19,911 bases of DNA from Vulcanimicrobiota bacterium (GCA_019233415.1 JAFAMK010000328.1:1-19911), one strand, 5' to 3'; shown: positions 9,201 to 15,305, counted from the first letter of the stretch. Made by a program: numbers and translations. The notes: generated from the letters alone by a model not told the origin.

Positions 9201-9502
9201 TCGATGTTCTTCGAGAGGTCGAACGTCGCGGTGATCGTCACCGACCCGTCGGCATTGCTGCTCGACGTGATGTAGCGCAGCCCCGCCACGCCGTTGATCG
9301 CCTCTTCGAGCGGGGTCGTGACCGAGGCCTCGACGCTCGCGGCGTCGGCGCCCAGGAACTGCGCGCTCACCGTGATGACCGGCGGCGCGATCTTCGGGTA
9401 CTGCGAGATCGGCAGCGTCGGAATCGCAACCAGACCCGCGGTGAACACGATCAACGAGCAGACCGCCGCGAAAATCGGCCTGCGCAGAAAGAACGCTATC
9501 AT
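6245..9502 (-). CDS. RND multidrug efflux permease, HAE1 (AcrB/MexB-like) family
   Basis: This is a proton-driven inner-membrane pump of 1085 residues (AcrB is 1049). It opens with MIAFFLRRPIFAAV, the canonical RND N-terminus, which fixes the start. Twelve hydrophobic segments fall in the usual 1+5 / 1+5 arrangement around two large periplasmic loops. The proton-relay residues are visible: Asp408-Asp409 in TGLVVDDA, and Lys935 in GLASKNAILIVEF. GFIPDEDQGYL (557-567) is the family motif opening the second half. About 50 residues after the last membrane segment form a soluble tail (HKAPPHYDAESLL onward) longer than AcrB's. No adapter or outer-membrane partner is adjacent, so it must borrow them or act with distant genes. 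No strong Shine-Dalgarno precedes the start; the region is instead occupied by palindromes. Substrates cannot be inferred. Confidence 0.95.
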   Translation of the reverse strand: MIAFFLRRPIFAAVCSLIVFTAGLVAIPTLPISQYPKIAPPVITVSAQFLGADAASVEASVTTPLEEAINGVAGLRYITSSSNADGSVTITATFDLSKNIDLAEADVQNAVLSATGRLPAEVQRTGVVVQKSSSAFILGIGMVSENPRYDYGWLSNFTEINVLNAIKRVKGVGNVLVFGSRKYAMRLWLDPHKLAQNNLTAPDVVSALSAQNVQVAAGALGASPTSKDQPFQIGLSASGRLTSTGQFGDIVLRSNPDGGAVRVRDVGRVELGAEDYSTFTNWNGAVTIGMGVTQQPDANALESAKAVRARLDELAKTFPPGVHYVIPFDPTLFVTESIKEVTITLAVSIFLVVVVIFLFLQNWRMTLIPLMTIPISLVGTFALMKALGFSINTLTLFGLTLATGLVVDDAIVVIENIARFVQEKKYGAYDGAEAAMHEITGAVIATSLVLLAVFVPVAFFPGSTGLLYKQFALTIASSITISLFTALTLTPALSALLLSRPLTTPRILRPVERAIEAVRGLYRVVLPRIIAWRFLVLAVFAAALVLTVITFRTTTTGFIPDEDQGYLVAMIQTPEGTSIEGERRFANRIAALARANAPEIEGTFQIDGYNFFGPAPNHSLIFLPLKPWGERAGSAHTYASIIARLQPLFFFVPGGQAFIFNPPAIQGIGNFGGFQFEALDTANVGIPALTGSVYKMLGPANMDPSLAAVFTTFRADSPRLHLEVDRQKIQALHVPIDQVFGAMQGYFGSEYVNDFDYLNRSYRVYVQADAPFRSRPSDLAGVYVRSSDGGIVPLSNLVTATEVKAPPTITHYDLFRSIEIDGAPRPGVGSSDAIAAMEKVAKANLPPGTRFEWTGLTLDEIEGGSAAALIFGLGIFMVFLVLAAQYESFLDPLIILLAVPLAILGALWAVNLRHSPSDVFVQIGFVMLVGLASKNAILIVEFANQLRATGREAADAVQQAARTRLRPILMTSLAFVFGIVPLVTATGAGSAARNSLGTALFGGMILSTVLNLVVVPVLYVIVERIRERLHGEAPIHKAPPHYDAESLLAATLAVAPDGTLVAVTGTNGDRRTVRVATLGERPHGE

Positions 9503-9503
9503 G

Positions 9504-9530
9504 CTGACGGTCAGGACCTCTGACAGTCAG
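9504..9530. promoter_or_regulatory. Tandem palindromic operator candidate between RND pump and MarR gene
   Basis: Two copies of the perfect palindrome CTGACNGTCAG occur at 9504-9514 and 9520-9530, with centres 16 bp apart. The first starts one base upstream of the pump's ATG. They are well placed to be bound by the divergent MarR protein, blocking the pump promoter or its ribosome loading. MarR proteins bind short dyads of this size; assignment to this regulator is inference. Confidence 0.6.
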
Positions 9531-9566
9531 CCCGAGTTTCAGATCGGCGACGGAACTTTTCTGCCC

Positions 9567-9586
9567 GCCGCGGAAGTTGCCGCGGC
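9567..9586. repeat. 7-bp inverted repeat abutting the MarR start codon
   Basis: GCCGCGG and CCGCGGC flank the 6-nt AAGTTG and end one base before GTG 9587. In RNA this would be a stable hairpin covering the place where a ribosome binding site should be. It may instead be an accident of GC-rich sequence, or a sign that the true start is downstream (ATG 9671). Confidence 0.4.
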
Positions 9587-10102
9587 GTGACCACCCCCGC
9601 GGGGACCCGTAGCGCCGAGTATCCGTGCTCCCTCATCGCCTGCACGGACTTCGTCCTCTCGACCCTCGCGATGACCGTGACGAACCTGCTGGACACGGTC
9701 CTGGCCCCGCTGGGGCTCAAGCTCAAGACGTACCGGATGCTGCGCATCCTCCAGGACGACGGCCCGCAGCGCCAGACCGCGCTCGGCGCCGCCCTGGGCC
9801 TCGACCGCACGACGACCGTGATGGTCGTCGACAAGCTCGAGGCAGCCGGCTTCGCGAAGCGCCAGCGCTCGAGCTGGGACCGCCGGGCCTACCTGATCGC
9901 GATCACGCCGAAAGGCTGCCGCACTCTGGCGAAGGCGATCGAGCGCGTCAGCGAGGCGGAAGCCGCCATGTTCGGCACGCTCTCGCCCGCCGAACGCCGC
10001 ACCCTCCAGGACCTCGCCACGCGCCTGCTGACCGAACCCGGCACGATCGCCGACGAACACGCCCGCGAGTACGCGACGCTCATGGAACGCCGGCGCGCCT
10101 AA
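9587..10102 (+). CDS. MarR-family transcriptional regulator (likely regulator of the adjacent RND pump)
   Basis: The 171-residue product has the MarR layout: an N-terminal dimerisation helix leading to APLGL (40-44), a winged helix-turn-helix from about 62 (QRQTALGAALGL, then DRTTTVMVVDKLEAAGF) and the wing with the conserved Asp-Arg-Arg at 98-100 in SSWDRRAYLIAITPKG. The GTG start is kept because residues 12-40 align with the long first helix of the family; ATG 9671 would give a shorter 143-residue protein without half that helix. It is divergent from the pump gene, 84 bp apart, a classical arrangement for a ligand-released local repressor. Its stop codon overlaps the DUF5069 stop on the other strand. 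Confidence 0.88.
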   Translation: MTTPAGTRSAEYPCSLIACTDFVLSTLAMTVTNLLDTVLAPLGLKLKTYRMLRILQDDGPQRQTALGAALGLDRTTTVMVVDKLEAAGFAKRQRSSWDRRAYLIAITPKGCRTLAKAIERVSEAEAAMFGTLSPAERRTLQDLATRLLTEPGTIADEHAREYATLMERRRA

Positions 10103-10548
10103 GCGCCCGGGAGCGCGATCCGGCTATTGACGAGATCGCGGTCGTCGTCGATGAGGACGTCGATGACGAGAAGTTCGTCGTGTTCCGGGCCGAGGGCGTG
10201 GGCGCGCGTGAAGTGGGCGCGGTGCTCGGGGGTGAGGTCGCAGACGCGGACCGACCGCATGAAGGCGTTGAGGCACTCGCGCCCTTCGGGCGGGACGCGG
10301 GTCAGGGCGACCGCGGCGATCTCCTGTTCGTCGGCGGCGCGGCGCACGAACTCCAGGAACTCGGGCTCGGTGAACCCGAGTTCGCCGAGCAGCCACGCGC
10401 TGAGCCCCGGGGTGATCGCGTAGTCTCCGGGATCACCGCCGGGGAGGAGTGCCCGCGCCTTGTCGACCGTGCGCGGGAGCATCATCAGGCCGCCGAGCCG
10501 CGCGCGCGGGTCGCGCGGCGGACGGCGCCGCAGGCTCGTCGGACGCAT
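10099..10548 (-). CDS. DUF5069 domain protein
   Basis: The product has 149 residues. After a short basic lead it reads PPRDPRARLGGLMMLPRTVDKARALL, matching the DUF5069 opening (PRD-x-LGG-x-x-LPR-x-xDK-x-R-x-x), then a stretch on evaluating a hydrophobic pocket (LSAWLLGELGFTEPEFLEFV) and ending in a helical tail. The function of DUF5069 is unknown; no signal peptide or membrane segment is visible, so it is probably cytosolic. The start lies 10 nt downstream of the peroxiredoxin stop, suggesting one transcript. It converges on the MarR gene with overlapping stop codons (10099-10102), leaving no room for a terminator between them. Confidence 0.72.
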   Translation of the reverse strand: MRPTSLRRRPPRDPRARLGGLMMLPRTVDKARALLPGGDPGDYAITPGLSAWLLGELGFTEPEFLEFVRRAADEQEIAAVALTRVPPEGRECLNAFMRSVRVCDLTPEHRAHFTRAHALGPEHDELLVIDVLIDDDRDLVNSRIALPGA

Positions 10549-10558
10549 CGGCCCGCGG

Positions 10559-11131
10559 CTACTTCGTCGCGAGCGCCTGCAGCGCGGCGAGCGTATTCTC
10601 GACGTGCTTCAACGGGTCCATGTTCGTGTAGGTGTACGCGACCGTCCCGTCCTTGGCGATCACGTAGGACGTCCGGTTGGCGATCGACGAGCCGTCGGAC
10701 ATCTTGCCGTCGTACACGGCGTCGTACTGCTTCGCGATCGCAAGGCCCGGATCGCTCGCGACCAGGAACGCCGAGCGGCATTCCTGCGTCGAGAACTTCT
10801 TCTGCGTGTCGATGTCGTCGCCGCTGACGCCGATCACGGTCGCACCGAGCTTCTTGAAGTCGGCGATGTGCTCGGAGAACAGGTGCGCCTCGGTCGTGCA
10901 GCCCGATGTAAACGATTTCGGGAAGAAGTAGAGGACGACCGGGCCCTTCGCGAGCGCGGCCTTCAGGTCGACCGTCGACACGTCGCCGCCTTTGGCGGCC
11001 TGCGCGGTGAACGTCGGCGCGGCGGCGCCGGTGGTGAGCGCGGCCGCAGCGGGGCCGGGCGCCCCTGCGAGCAGCAAACCCGCGGCGGCGGCGAGGACGG
11101 ACGAAACGACCGGTTTGAACACGTGCAGCAT
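10559..11131 (-). CDS. Exported peroxiredoxin (BCP/AhpC-TSA type)
   Basis: Peroxiredoxins reduce peroxides through a reactive cysteine. Here FFPKSFTSGCTTEAHLF carries the peroxidatic Cys, and a second Cys sits 40 residues later in QECRSAFLVASD, the place of the resolving Cys in the alpha-3 class of BCP proteins. Before the domain, FKPVVSSVLAAAAGLLLAG followed by alanines is a signal peptide with a likely AxA cleavage site, so the enzyme probably acts outside the cytoplasm, unusual for BCP. Start choice is open: ATG 11131 is used here, but GAGGG touches it, and GTG 11122 has that same GAGGG at a 9-nt spacing; a TTG at 11149 has no site. All give the same mature protein. It precedes the DUF5069 gene by 10 nt. 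Confidence 0.87.
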   Translation of the reverse strand: MLHVFKPVVSSVLAAAAGLLLAGAPGPAAAALTTGAAAPTFTAQAAKGGDVSTVDLKAALAKGPVVLYFFPKSFTSGCTTEAHLFSEHIADFKKLGATVIGVSGDDIDTQKKFSTQECRSAFLVASDPGLAIAKQYDAVYDGKMSDGSSIANRTSYVIAKDGTVAYTYTNMDPLKHVENTLAALQALATK

Positions 11132-11205
11132 CCCTCGTGTAAGCAGCAAAAGACGGACACCCTCGGTCTAGAGGATACCCATGAAGAAACTCTGAGGCTC
11201 CATCC

Positions 11206-11232
11206 TGTCGATTTCTTGGGAGCCCGTTCGTC
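11206..11232 (+). promoter_or_regulatory. Candidate ECF42-type promoter upstream of the DGPF gene
   Basis: TGTCGA (11206-11211) is followed after 17 nt by CGTC (11229-11232). As I recall, ECF42 sigma factors recognise a -35 of TGTCGA and a -10 beginning CG, upstream of DGPF genes, so the site and its place fit self-regulation of the module. The leader to GTG 11291 would be about 50 nt and ends with AAGGAG at 11277-11282, 8 nt from the start codon. Confidence 0.5.
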
Positions 11233-11290
11233 CTGTGGTCGGATGCGAACGCCATCCACGCCGATAACATGCCGATAAGGAGCACGAACC

Positions 11291-11638
11291 GTGAAGTACA
11301 TGCTGCTGATCTACGGCCCGCCGCAAGAGCGGGAGATGACCCCCGAGGAGTGGGCCGAGTCGATGCCGGCCTGGGAAGCCTACGGCAACGCCCTGCGCGA
11401 GCGCAACGCCCTCGTCGACGCCGCCCCGCTGGCCGGGGTCAACAGCGCGACGACCGTGCGCGTCCGCGACGGCCAGCGCCTCGTCACCGACGGACCCTTC
11501 GCCGAGACGAAGGAGTGGCTGGGCGGCTACTACATCATCGAGGCGCCCACGCTCGACGGCGCCCTCGAAGCCGCCGCGATGTGCCCGGGCGCGAACTACG
11601 GATCGGTCGAGGTCCGGCCGATTGTCGACCTCGGATAA
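11291..11638 (+). CDS. DGPF-domain (YCII-related) protein
   Basis: The 115-residue product begins MKYMLLIYG and carries DGPFAETKE at 67-75, the motif naming the DGPF family, followed by the family's GGYYIIEAP strand. The fold is a small ferredoxin-like (YCII) domain; the biochemical role is unknown. Genes of this family are the constant neighbours of ECF42 sigma factors, and here the sigma factor starts inside this gene's last codons (overlap 11622-11638). The GTG start has AAGGAG 8 nt upstream, the best Shine-Dalgarno in the window, which suggests strong translation when transcribed. It may be a target and a feedback partner of the sigma factor, but that is inference. Confidence 0.9.
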   Translation: MKYMLLIYGPPQEREMTPEEWAESMPAWEAYGNALRERNALVDAAPLAGVNSATTVRVRDGQRLVTDGPFAETKEWLGGYYIIEAPTLDGALEAAAMCPGANYGSVEVRPIVDLG

Positions 11639-12866
11639 CAACGAGCGCGTCGCACGGTGCTTCCGCGAGGACGGCGGACGCACCGTGGCGACCCTGGCGC
11701 GCGCCGTGCGCGACCTCGACCTCGCCGAGGACGCGCTGCAGGACGCGTACCTCGCCGCGCTGGAGCGCTGGCCGCGCGACGGCTTTCCCGCGCGGCCGTC
11801 GGCATGGATCCTCGCGACCGCGCGCAATCGCGCGATCGACCGGCTGCGCCGCGAACGCGCCGGCCGCGAGAAGCTCGAACGGCTCGCGGCCCTGGAGCCG
11901 AACGCGCCGTCATCGGAATCGGACGAGGACCCGATGGGTGCCGTTCCCGACGACCGGCTCGGTCTGATCTTCGCGTGCTGCCATCCCGCACTCGGAATCG
12001 AAGCGCGGATCGCGCTGACGCTGCGCACGCTCGCGGGGCTGACCGTCGAAGAGATCGCCGACGCGTTCCTCGTCCCGCACGCGACGATGGCGCAGCGGCT
12101 GGTGCGCGTGAAGCGCAAGATTCGCGAGAGCGTCATCCCGTTCGACGTGCCGCCGGCGGAGCGGCTTCCCGAACGGCTCGACGACGTCTGCACCGTGCTG
12201 TACCTGATCTTCAACGAAGGCTACGCGGCGACCGCGGGCGACCGGCTCGTGCGGCGCGAGCTGTGCGATGAAGCGATCCGGTTCGGCCGCATCCTCGCCG
12301 CGCTGATGCCGCAAGAACCCGAGGTGATGGGACTGCTCGCGCTCATGCTCTATCTCGACGCGCGTCGCGATGCGCGCGTCGCGCCCGACGGAACGCCGGT
12401 TCTGCTCGCCGACCAAGACCGCGAGAAATGGGATCGCGCGAAGATCGCCGAGGCCGACGATTTGCTCGCGCGCGCGTCGCGGCACCACGTGCCGGGGCCG
12501 TATCAGCTGCAGGCCGCGATCGCGCACCTGCACGTTTCCGCCGCGTCGGCGTCGGACGTCGACTGGCACGCGGTCGCGGAGCTGTATGGCCATCTGGAAC
12601 GCTTCACGCCCTCGCCGGTCGTCGCGCTGAACCGCGCCGTCGCGATCGGCTTCGCCGACGGACCAGCCGCGGCGCTCGCCGCGCTCGACGCGCTGCCGCG
12701 CGAGACGCTCGTCCCGTATCACCACTATCACGTCGCGCGCGCCGACGCGCTCGAACGGCTCGGGCGCGGCGACGAGGCGCGGGCGTCGTACGCGGCGGCG
12801 CTCGAACGCGCGCAGAACGCCGCCGAACGGGCATACCTGCGCACGAAGCTCGGCTCACCAGCGTAG
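11622..12866 (+). CDS. ECF42-group sigma factor with C-terminal TPR-like domain
   Basis: The 414-residue product has sigma region 2 at about 20-80 (LAEDALQDAYLAALERW, then PSAWILATARNRAIDRLRRE), region 4 at about 128-170 (RIALTLRTLAGLTVEEIADAF, then MAQRLVRVKRKI) and a long C-terminal extension of about 240 residues with FNEGY at 197-201 and TPR-like helices (SPVVALNRAVAI, YHHYHVARADALERLGR). This architecture plus the DGPF neighbour defines ECF42. Such factors lack an anti-sigma factor, and the extension is thought to be required for activity. The start is TTG 11622 with GAGG 9 nt upstream, overlapping the DGPF gene by 17 nt. What it senses is unknown. Confidence 0.92.
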   Translation: MSTSDNNERVARCFREDGGRTVATLARAVRDLDLAEDALQDAYLAALERWPRDGFPARPSAWILATARNRAIDRLRRERAGREKLERLAALEPNAPSSESDEDPMGAVPDDRLGLIFACCHPALGIEARIALTLRTLAGLTVEEIADAFLVPHATMAQRLVRVKRKIRESVIPFDVPPAERLPERLDDVCTVLYLIFNEGYAATAGDRLVRRELCDEAIRFGRILAALMPQEPEVMGLLALMLYLDARRDARVAPDGTPVLLADQDREKWDRAKIAEADDLLARASRHHVPGPYQLQAAIAHLHVSAASASDVDWHAVAELYGHLERFTPSPVVALNRAVAIGFADGPAAALAALDALPRETLVPYHHYHVARADALERLGRGDEARASYAAALERAQNAAERAYLRTKLGSPA

Positions 12867-12946
12867 TACCACGACGGCACGCGCACGAGGTGCGCGCGCC
12901 GACCGCCCAAAACGCCCGTTGCAACGTATCGTTTCGGAGGCGTCAC

Positions 12947-13351
12947 ATGACCGTTGGGAAGATCAACCATCTCGCCGTCATCGTCGCGGCGGTCGTCTAC
13001 TATGCGTGGGGCGCGCTGTGGTTCACCGTCTGGGGCAACCAGTGGCAGGCGTACGCCGGCGTGACGCCGGGGCACGTGACCGCGACGCCGTTCATCGTCT
13101 CGTTCCTGATGGGGCTCGTGCTCGCGTACGTCATCGGGATCGCGCTCGCCGACAGCACGAAGCCGAACATGCTGCAGCACGGCGTCTCGTTCGGCGTGTT
13201 CATGTCGGTCGGCATCTGGCTCACGCAGTTGCTCAGCGTCGAGCTCTACGAGCAGAAACCGCTCGGATTGTGGCTGATCGACGGGTTCTACGTCGTGATC
13301 GGCATGGCGATCATGGGGGCGATCATCGGCGCCTGGCGAAAGCGCGCATGA
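12947..13351 (+). CDS. DUF1761 family membrane protein
   Basis: The 134-residue product has four hydrophobic segments (about 7-29, 49-67, 80-98 and 107-128) and opens with INHLAVIVAAVVYYAWGALWF, the usual DUF1761 beginning of a small-residue helix ending in GALWF/Y. Function is unknown; it should sit in the inner membrane. ATG 12947 is chosen because GGAGG (12936-12940) precedes it by 6 nt; the frame is open much further upstream but that is a shadow of the sigma factor gene. It lies 80 bp after the sigma factor and 4 nt before the thioesterase-like gene, so it may be part of the ECF42-controlled unit. Confidence 0.78.
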   Translation: MTVGKINHLAVIVAAVVYYAWGALWFTVWGNQWQAYAGVTPGHVTATPFIVSFLMGLVLAYVIGIALADSTKPNMLQHGVSFGVFMSVGIWLTQLLSVELYEQKPLGLWLIDGFYVVIGMAIMGAIIGAWRKRA

Positions 13352-13355
13352 CACG

Positions 13356-14147
13356 ATGACGGCAGCCCACGGGTTTTACGAGCGCGTCGACGCGCACACG
13401 TTCAGCGCGACCGAAGCGACGATGAGCCCGTGGGACCCGCGGCTGCAGCACGGTGGCCCGCCGACCGCGCTCCTCGCGCGCGTCGTGACCGAAATGCATC
13501 CGCGCGACGACGTACGCATCGCGCGGATCGCCTCGGAATTCCTCGGCCCGATCCCGCTCGCGACCGTGCGCGCGCGCACGCGCGTCGTCCGCCCCGGCAA
13601 ACGCATCGAGCTGATCGAAGCGACCCTCGAACACGACGGGCGCGACGCCGTCGCGGCGCGCTTCTGGCGCATCGCGACGCGGCCCGCCGGAAGCATTCCG
13701 CCCGGCGTCTCGCCGCCCGACCCCGTTCCGCCGCTCCCGCCCGAACAGGCGCCGCCGACCTGGCTGACGCGCTTCGGCTACGGCGACGCGATCGAGTGGC
13801 GCTACCTCTACGGCCGCGACGAGCCCGGCCCGGCCGCCGTCTGGGCGCGCCCACGCGTCCCGCTGATCGTCGGCGAACCACCCGACCCACGCGATGCCGC
13901 GATCCTCGTCGCGGACTCCGCCAACGGCATCAGCAGCGAGCTCCCGATGGGCGACTGGCTCTTCGTCCCACCGTCCTTGTCGCTCGCCTTCGAGCGCTAC
14001 CCGCGCGGCGACTGGCTCCTCCTCGAAGCCCGCACGACGCTGGCCGACGACGGCCTGGGCATCACCCGCTCGCGCCTCGCGGACCGCCACGGCTGGTTCG
14101 CCGCCGGAACCCAAGCCCTGTTGATCGAACGCCGCCTGTCAGGTTGA
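13356..14147 (+). CDS. Acyl-CoA thioesterase-like protein (tandem hotdog fold)
   Basis: The 263-residue product resembles the TesB-like thioesterase family: an N-terminal hotdog with QHGGPPTALLARVV at 31-44 (the hydrophobic helix HGGP-x-xALLAR is the family hallmark), then a proline-rich linker (about 110-133) and a second hotdog with PMGDWLFVPPSLSLAFERYP. Such enzymes hydrolyse acyl-CoA thioesters in the cytosol, though many members have no known substrate. The start is 4 nt after the DUF1761 stop, so the two are probably co-transcribed. No clear Shine-Dalgarno is visible and coupling to the upstream gene is likely. The specific substrate cannot be inferred. Confidence 0.75.
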   Translation: MTAAHGFYERVDAHTFSATEATMSPWDPRLQHGGPPTALLARVVTEMHPRDDVRIARIASEFLGPIPLATVRARTRVVRPGKRIELIEATLEHDGRDAVAARFWRIATRPAGSIPPGVSPPDPVPPLPPEQAPPTWLTRFGYGDAIEWRYLYGRDEPGPAAVWARPRVPLIVGEPPDPRDAAILVADSANGISSELPMGDWLFVPPSLSLAFERYPRGDWLLLEARTTLADDGLGITRSRLADRHGWFAAGTQALLIERRLSG

Positions 14148-14156
14148 GCCGCTCCG

Positions 14157-14185
14157 TTGCGATTGCGTTGCCGATATGTTACGCT
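14157..14185 (+). promoter_or_regulatory. Candidate promoter of the toxin-antitoxin operon
   Basis: TTGCGA (14157-14162) and TACGCT (14180-14185) are separated by 17 nt, resembling a housekeeping -35/-10 pair of moderate quality. Transcription would start at or next to ATG 14192, giving a leaderless or nearly leaderless message; the GGAG at 14186-14189 is only 2 nt from the ATG. Confidence 0.4.
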
Positions 14186-14191
14186 GGAGTT

Positions 14192-14563
14192 ATGCCTGCA
14201 ACAGCCCGCAAGACGATACCGACGGCGACCGAACGCGTCGGCGCGGACGCCCTTGATTTGATTCGCGGGGTTTTCGGCCTCTCAGAGACCGAAGTTGCCC
14301 GCCTCTTCTCCGTTAGCCGACCTGCGCTGGGTCGTTGGCGTGAGAGCGGTGTCCCGGTCGAGCGCGGCGCCGATGTCGACCGGGTGCGCGAACTTGCTGA
14401 ATACTTTCACCGCAAGTTTCTCCCGGTACGGATTCCGCAGATCGTCCGGACACGTGGCCGCGGACTTGGCGACAAGACGGTCCTCACGGTGATCGCGGAG
14501 AGTGGCGTCCAGCCAGTCTATGCCTATCTCGAGCGGCTTTTCTCCTACACGCCAACTGCGTGA
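14192..14563 (+). CDS. Xre/MbcA/ParS-type antitoxin of a RES toxin-antitoxin pair
   Basis: The 123-residue product has a helix-turn-helix near 28-52 (FGLSETEVARLFSVSRPALGRW) and a C-terminal part ending GLGDKTVLTVIAESG, then VYAYLERLFSY. The latter resembles the toxin-binding DUF2384 region, in which LGG-x-x-P/S is typical, but this copy has GLGD in place of the GG. In such pairs the antitoxin caps the toxin's active site and represses the operon. Its stop overlaps the toxin start as GTGA. Base usage is visibly less GC-rich than the flanks (runs such as TTGATTTGATT), suggesting horizontal acquisition. Family assignment rests on gene order and the C-terminal pattern. Confidence 0.78.
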   Translation: MPATARKTIPTATERVGADALDLIRGVFGLSETEVARLFSVSRPALGRWRESGVPVERGADVDRVRELAEYFHRKFLPVRIPQIVRTRGRGLGDKTVLTVIAESGVQPVYAYLERLFSYTPTA

Positions 14564-15102
14564 AGCATCTTAAGCGCGGCGGATTGCATTTTCGCGTTTG
14601 CGACCCATCGTGGCGTGACGCTCTCGACACAACCTTTGCTGCTCGGTACGGTGGGCGCTGGAACAGCCCCAACACATTCGGCATTCTCTACCTAAACGCC
14701 ACGATTGCAATCGCCGCTGCGAATGCACGACGCGCGTTCGAGAATGAAATTGCGACCCTTTTCGATCTGCGGCCCGAGCAAAGACCTGATCTGCAGTTGG
14801 TCGATGTCCGCCTCGCACCGTTTGTCGACAGCGTCACGCCTGCCGGCCTTCGCGCACTCAAACTGCCCGTGCACTACCCGCACGGCGTATCGCATGAGAA
14901 GTGTCGGCAGATCGGAGCACGCGCGTATGCTGCGCGCGAGAACGGGATCGCAACGCGCTCGAACGCCGAAGCGACGAGGGAAACGTACCTCGGCGAAGAG
15001 CTGGCGGTCTTTGACACAGCTCTTGCTCTCGTCGCACGTTTAGAGCGCCGACCGTTCGCCGACTGGTACCCCGTCGAAGCGCCAGGACGGAGCACATCCT
15101 GA
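14560..15102 (+). CDS. RES-domain toxin (probable NAD+-degrading)
   Basis: The 180-residue product matches the RES family: FRVCDPSW (11-18), the core YGGRWNSP with Arg33 (30-37), YLN (44-46), an acidic residue at Glu61 after the following helix, and GIATRSNAE with Ser134, then GEELAVFD (145-152). Characterised RES toxins such as MbcT destroy NAD+ by phosphorolysis or hydrolysis, halting growth unless bound by the partner antitoxin. The GTG start lies within the antitoxin stop (GTGA) with no Shine-Dalgarno, so toxin synthesis depends on translation of the antitoxin. Active-site residues appear intact, so it is likely functional. Confidence 0.83.
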   Translation: MKHLKRGGLHFRVCDPSWRDALDTTFAARYGGRWNSPNTFGILYLNATIAIAAANARRAFENEIATLFDLRPEQRPDLQLVDVRLAPFVDSVTPAGLRALKLPVHYPHGVSHEKCRQIGARAYAARENGIATRSNAEATRETYLGEELAVFDTALALVARLERRPFADWYPVEAPGRSTS

Positions 15103-15130
15103 CGCTGGCTCGCCTGCTCGACACGTCACT

Positions 15131-15158
15131 GCGCCGCGTGGCGGAAGCCACACGGCGC
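15131..15158. terminator. GC-rich hairpin after the toxin-antitoxin operon
   Basis: GCGCCG-C-GTGG and CCAC-A-CGGCGC flank the loop CGGAAG: a 10-pair stem with one mismatch, 28 nt after the toxin stop. There is no T-run on either side, so intrinsic termination is uncertain; position is the main argument. Confidence 0.45.
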
Positions 15159-15179
15159 GCGTGCGGAGGAGGAGGACTG

Positions 15180-15247
15180 CGGCCTCACGTCTCGGCCGTC
15201 CGTCTCCGACTTGCGACGCCCGGTTGAGCCGGCGGGTGCGGAGATCG
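15180..15247 (+). repeat. Dispersed repeat, copy A
   Basis: This 68-nt element recurs at 17353-17423 in the same orientation. The two differ by five substitutions and one 3-nt insertion. Both begin CGGCCTCACGT, contain CGACTTGCGACGCCCGGT and end GGAGATCG or AGAGATCG. Two hairpins can be drawn in each (a CGGCC/GGCCG stem and a CCGG/CCGG stem). It fills the gap between the convergent RES toxin and monooxygenase genes. Confidence 0.8.
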
Positions 15248-15265
15248 GGTTCTTGTGTGCCCTGG

Positions 15266-15305
15266 TAACGAGGCGCGGCGGGGATGATTCCTTGGCGTCT
15301 CGTTA
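15266..15305. terminator. Inverted repeat past the end of the ABM-fold gene
   Basis: TAACGAG (15266-15272) and CTCGTTA (15299-15305) are perfect complements, with three further pairs inside after one mismatch, around a loop of about 18 nt. It lies 30 nt beyond the stop of the minus-strand gene ending at 15335, where a terminator would be expected. No T-run is seen. Confidence 0.35.

Noticed and set aside
11160..11200. Promoter for the peroxiredoxin gene on the minus strand (TATCCT-like -10)
   Set aside because: No -35 element at an acceptable distance was found.
12428..13351. 307-residue frame that would fuse an upstream segment to the DUF1761 protein
   Set aside because: The upstream part is a shadow of the sigma factor gene; GGAGG and ATG at 12936-12949 mark the real start.
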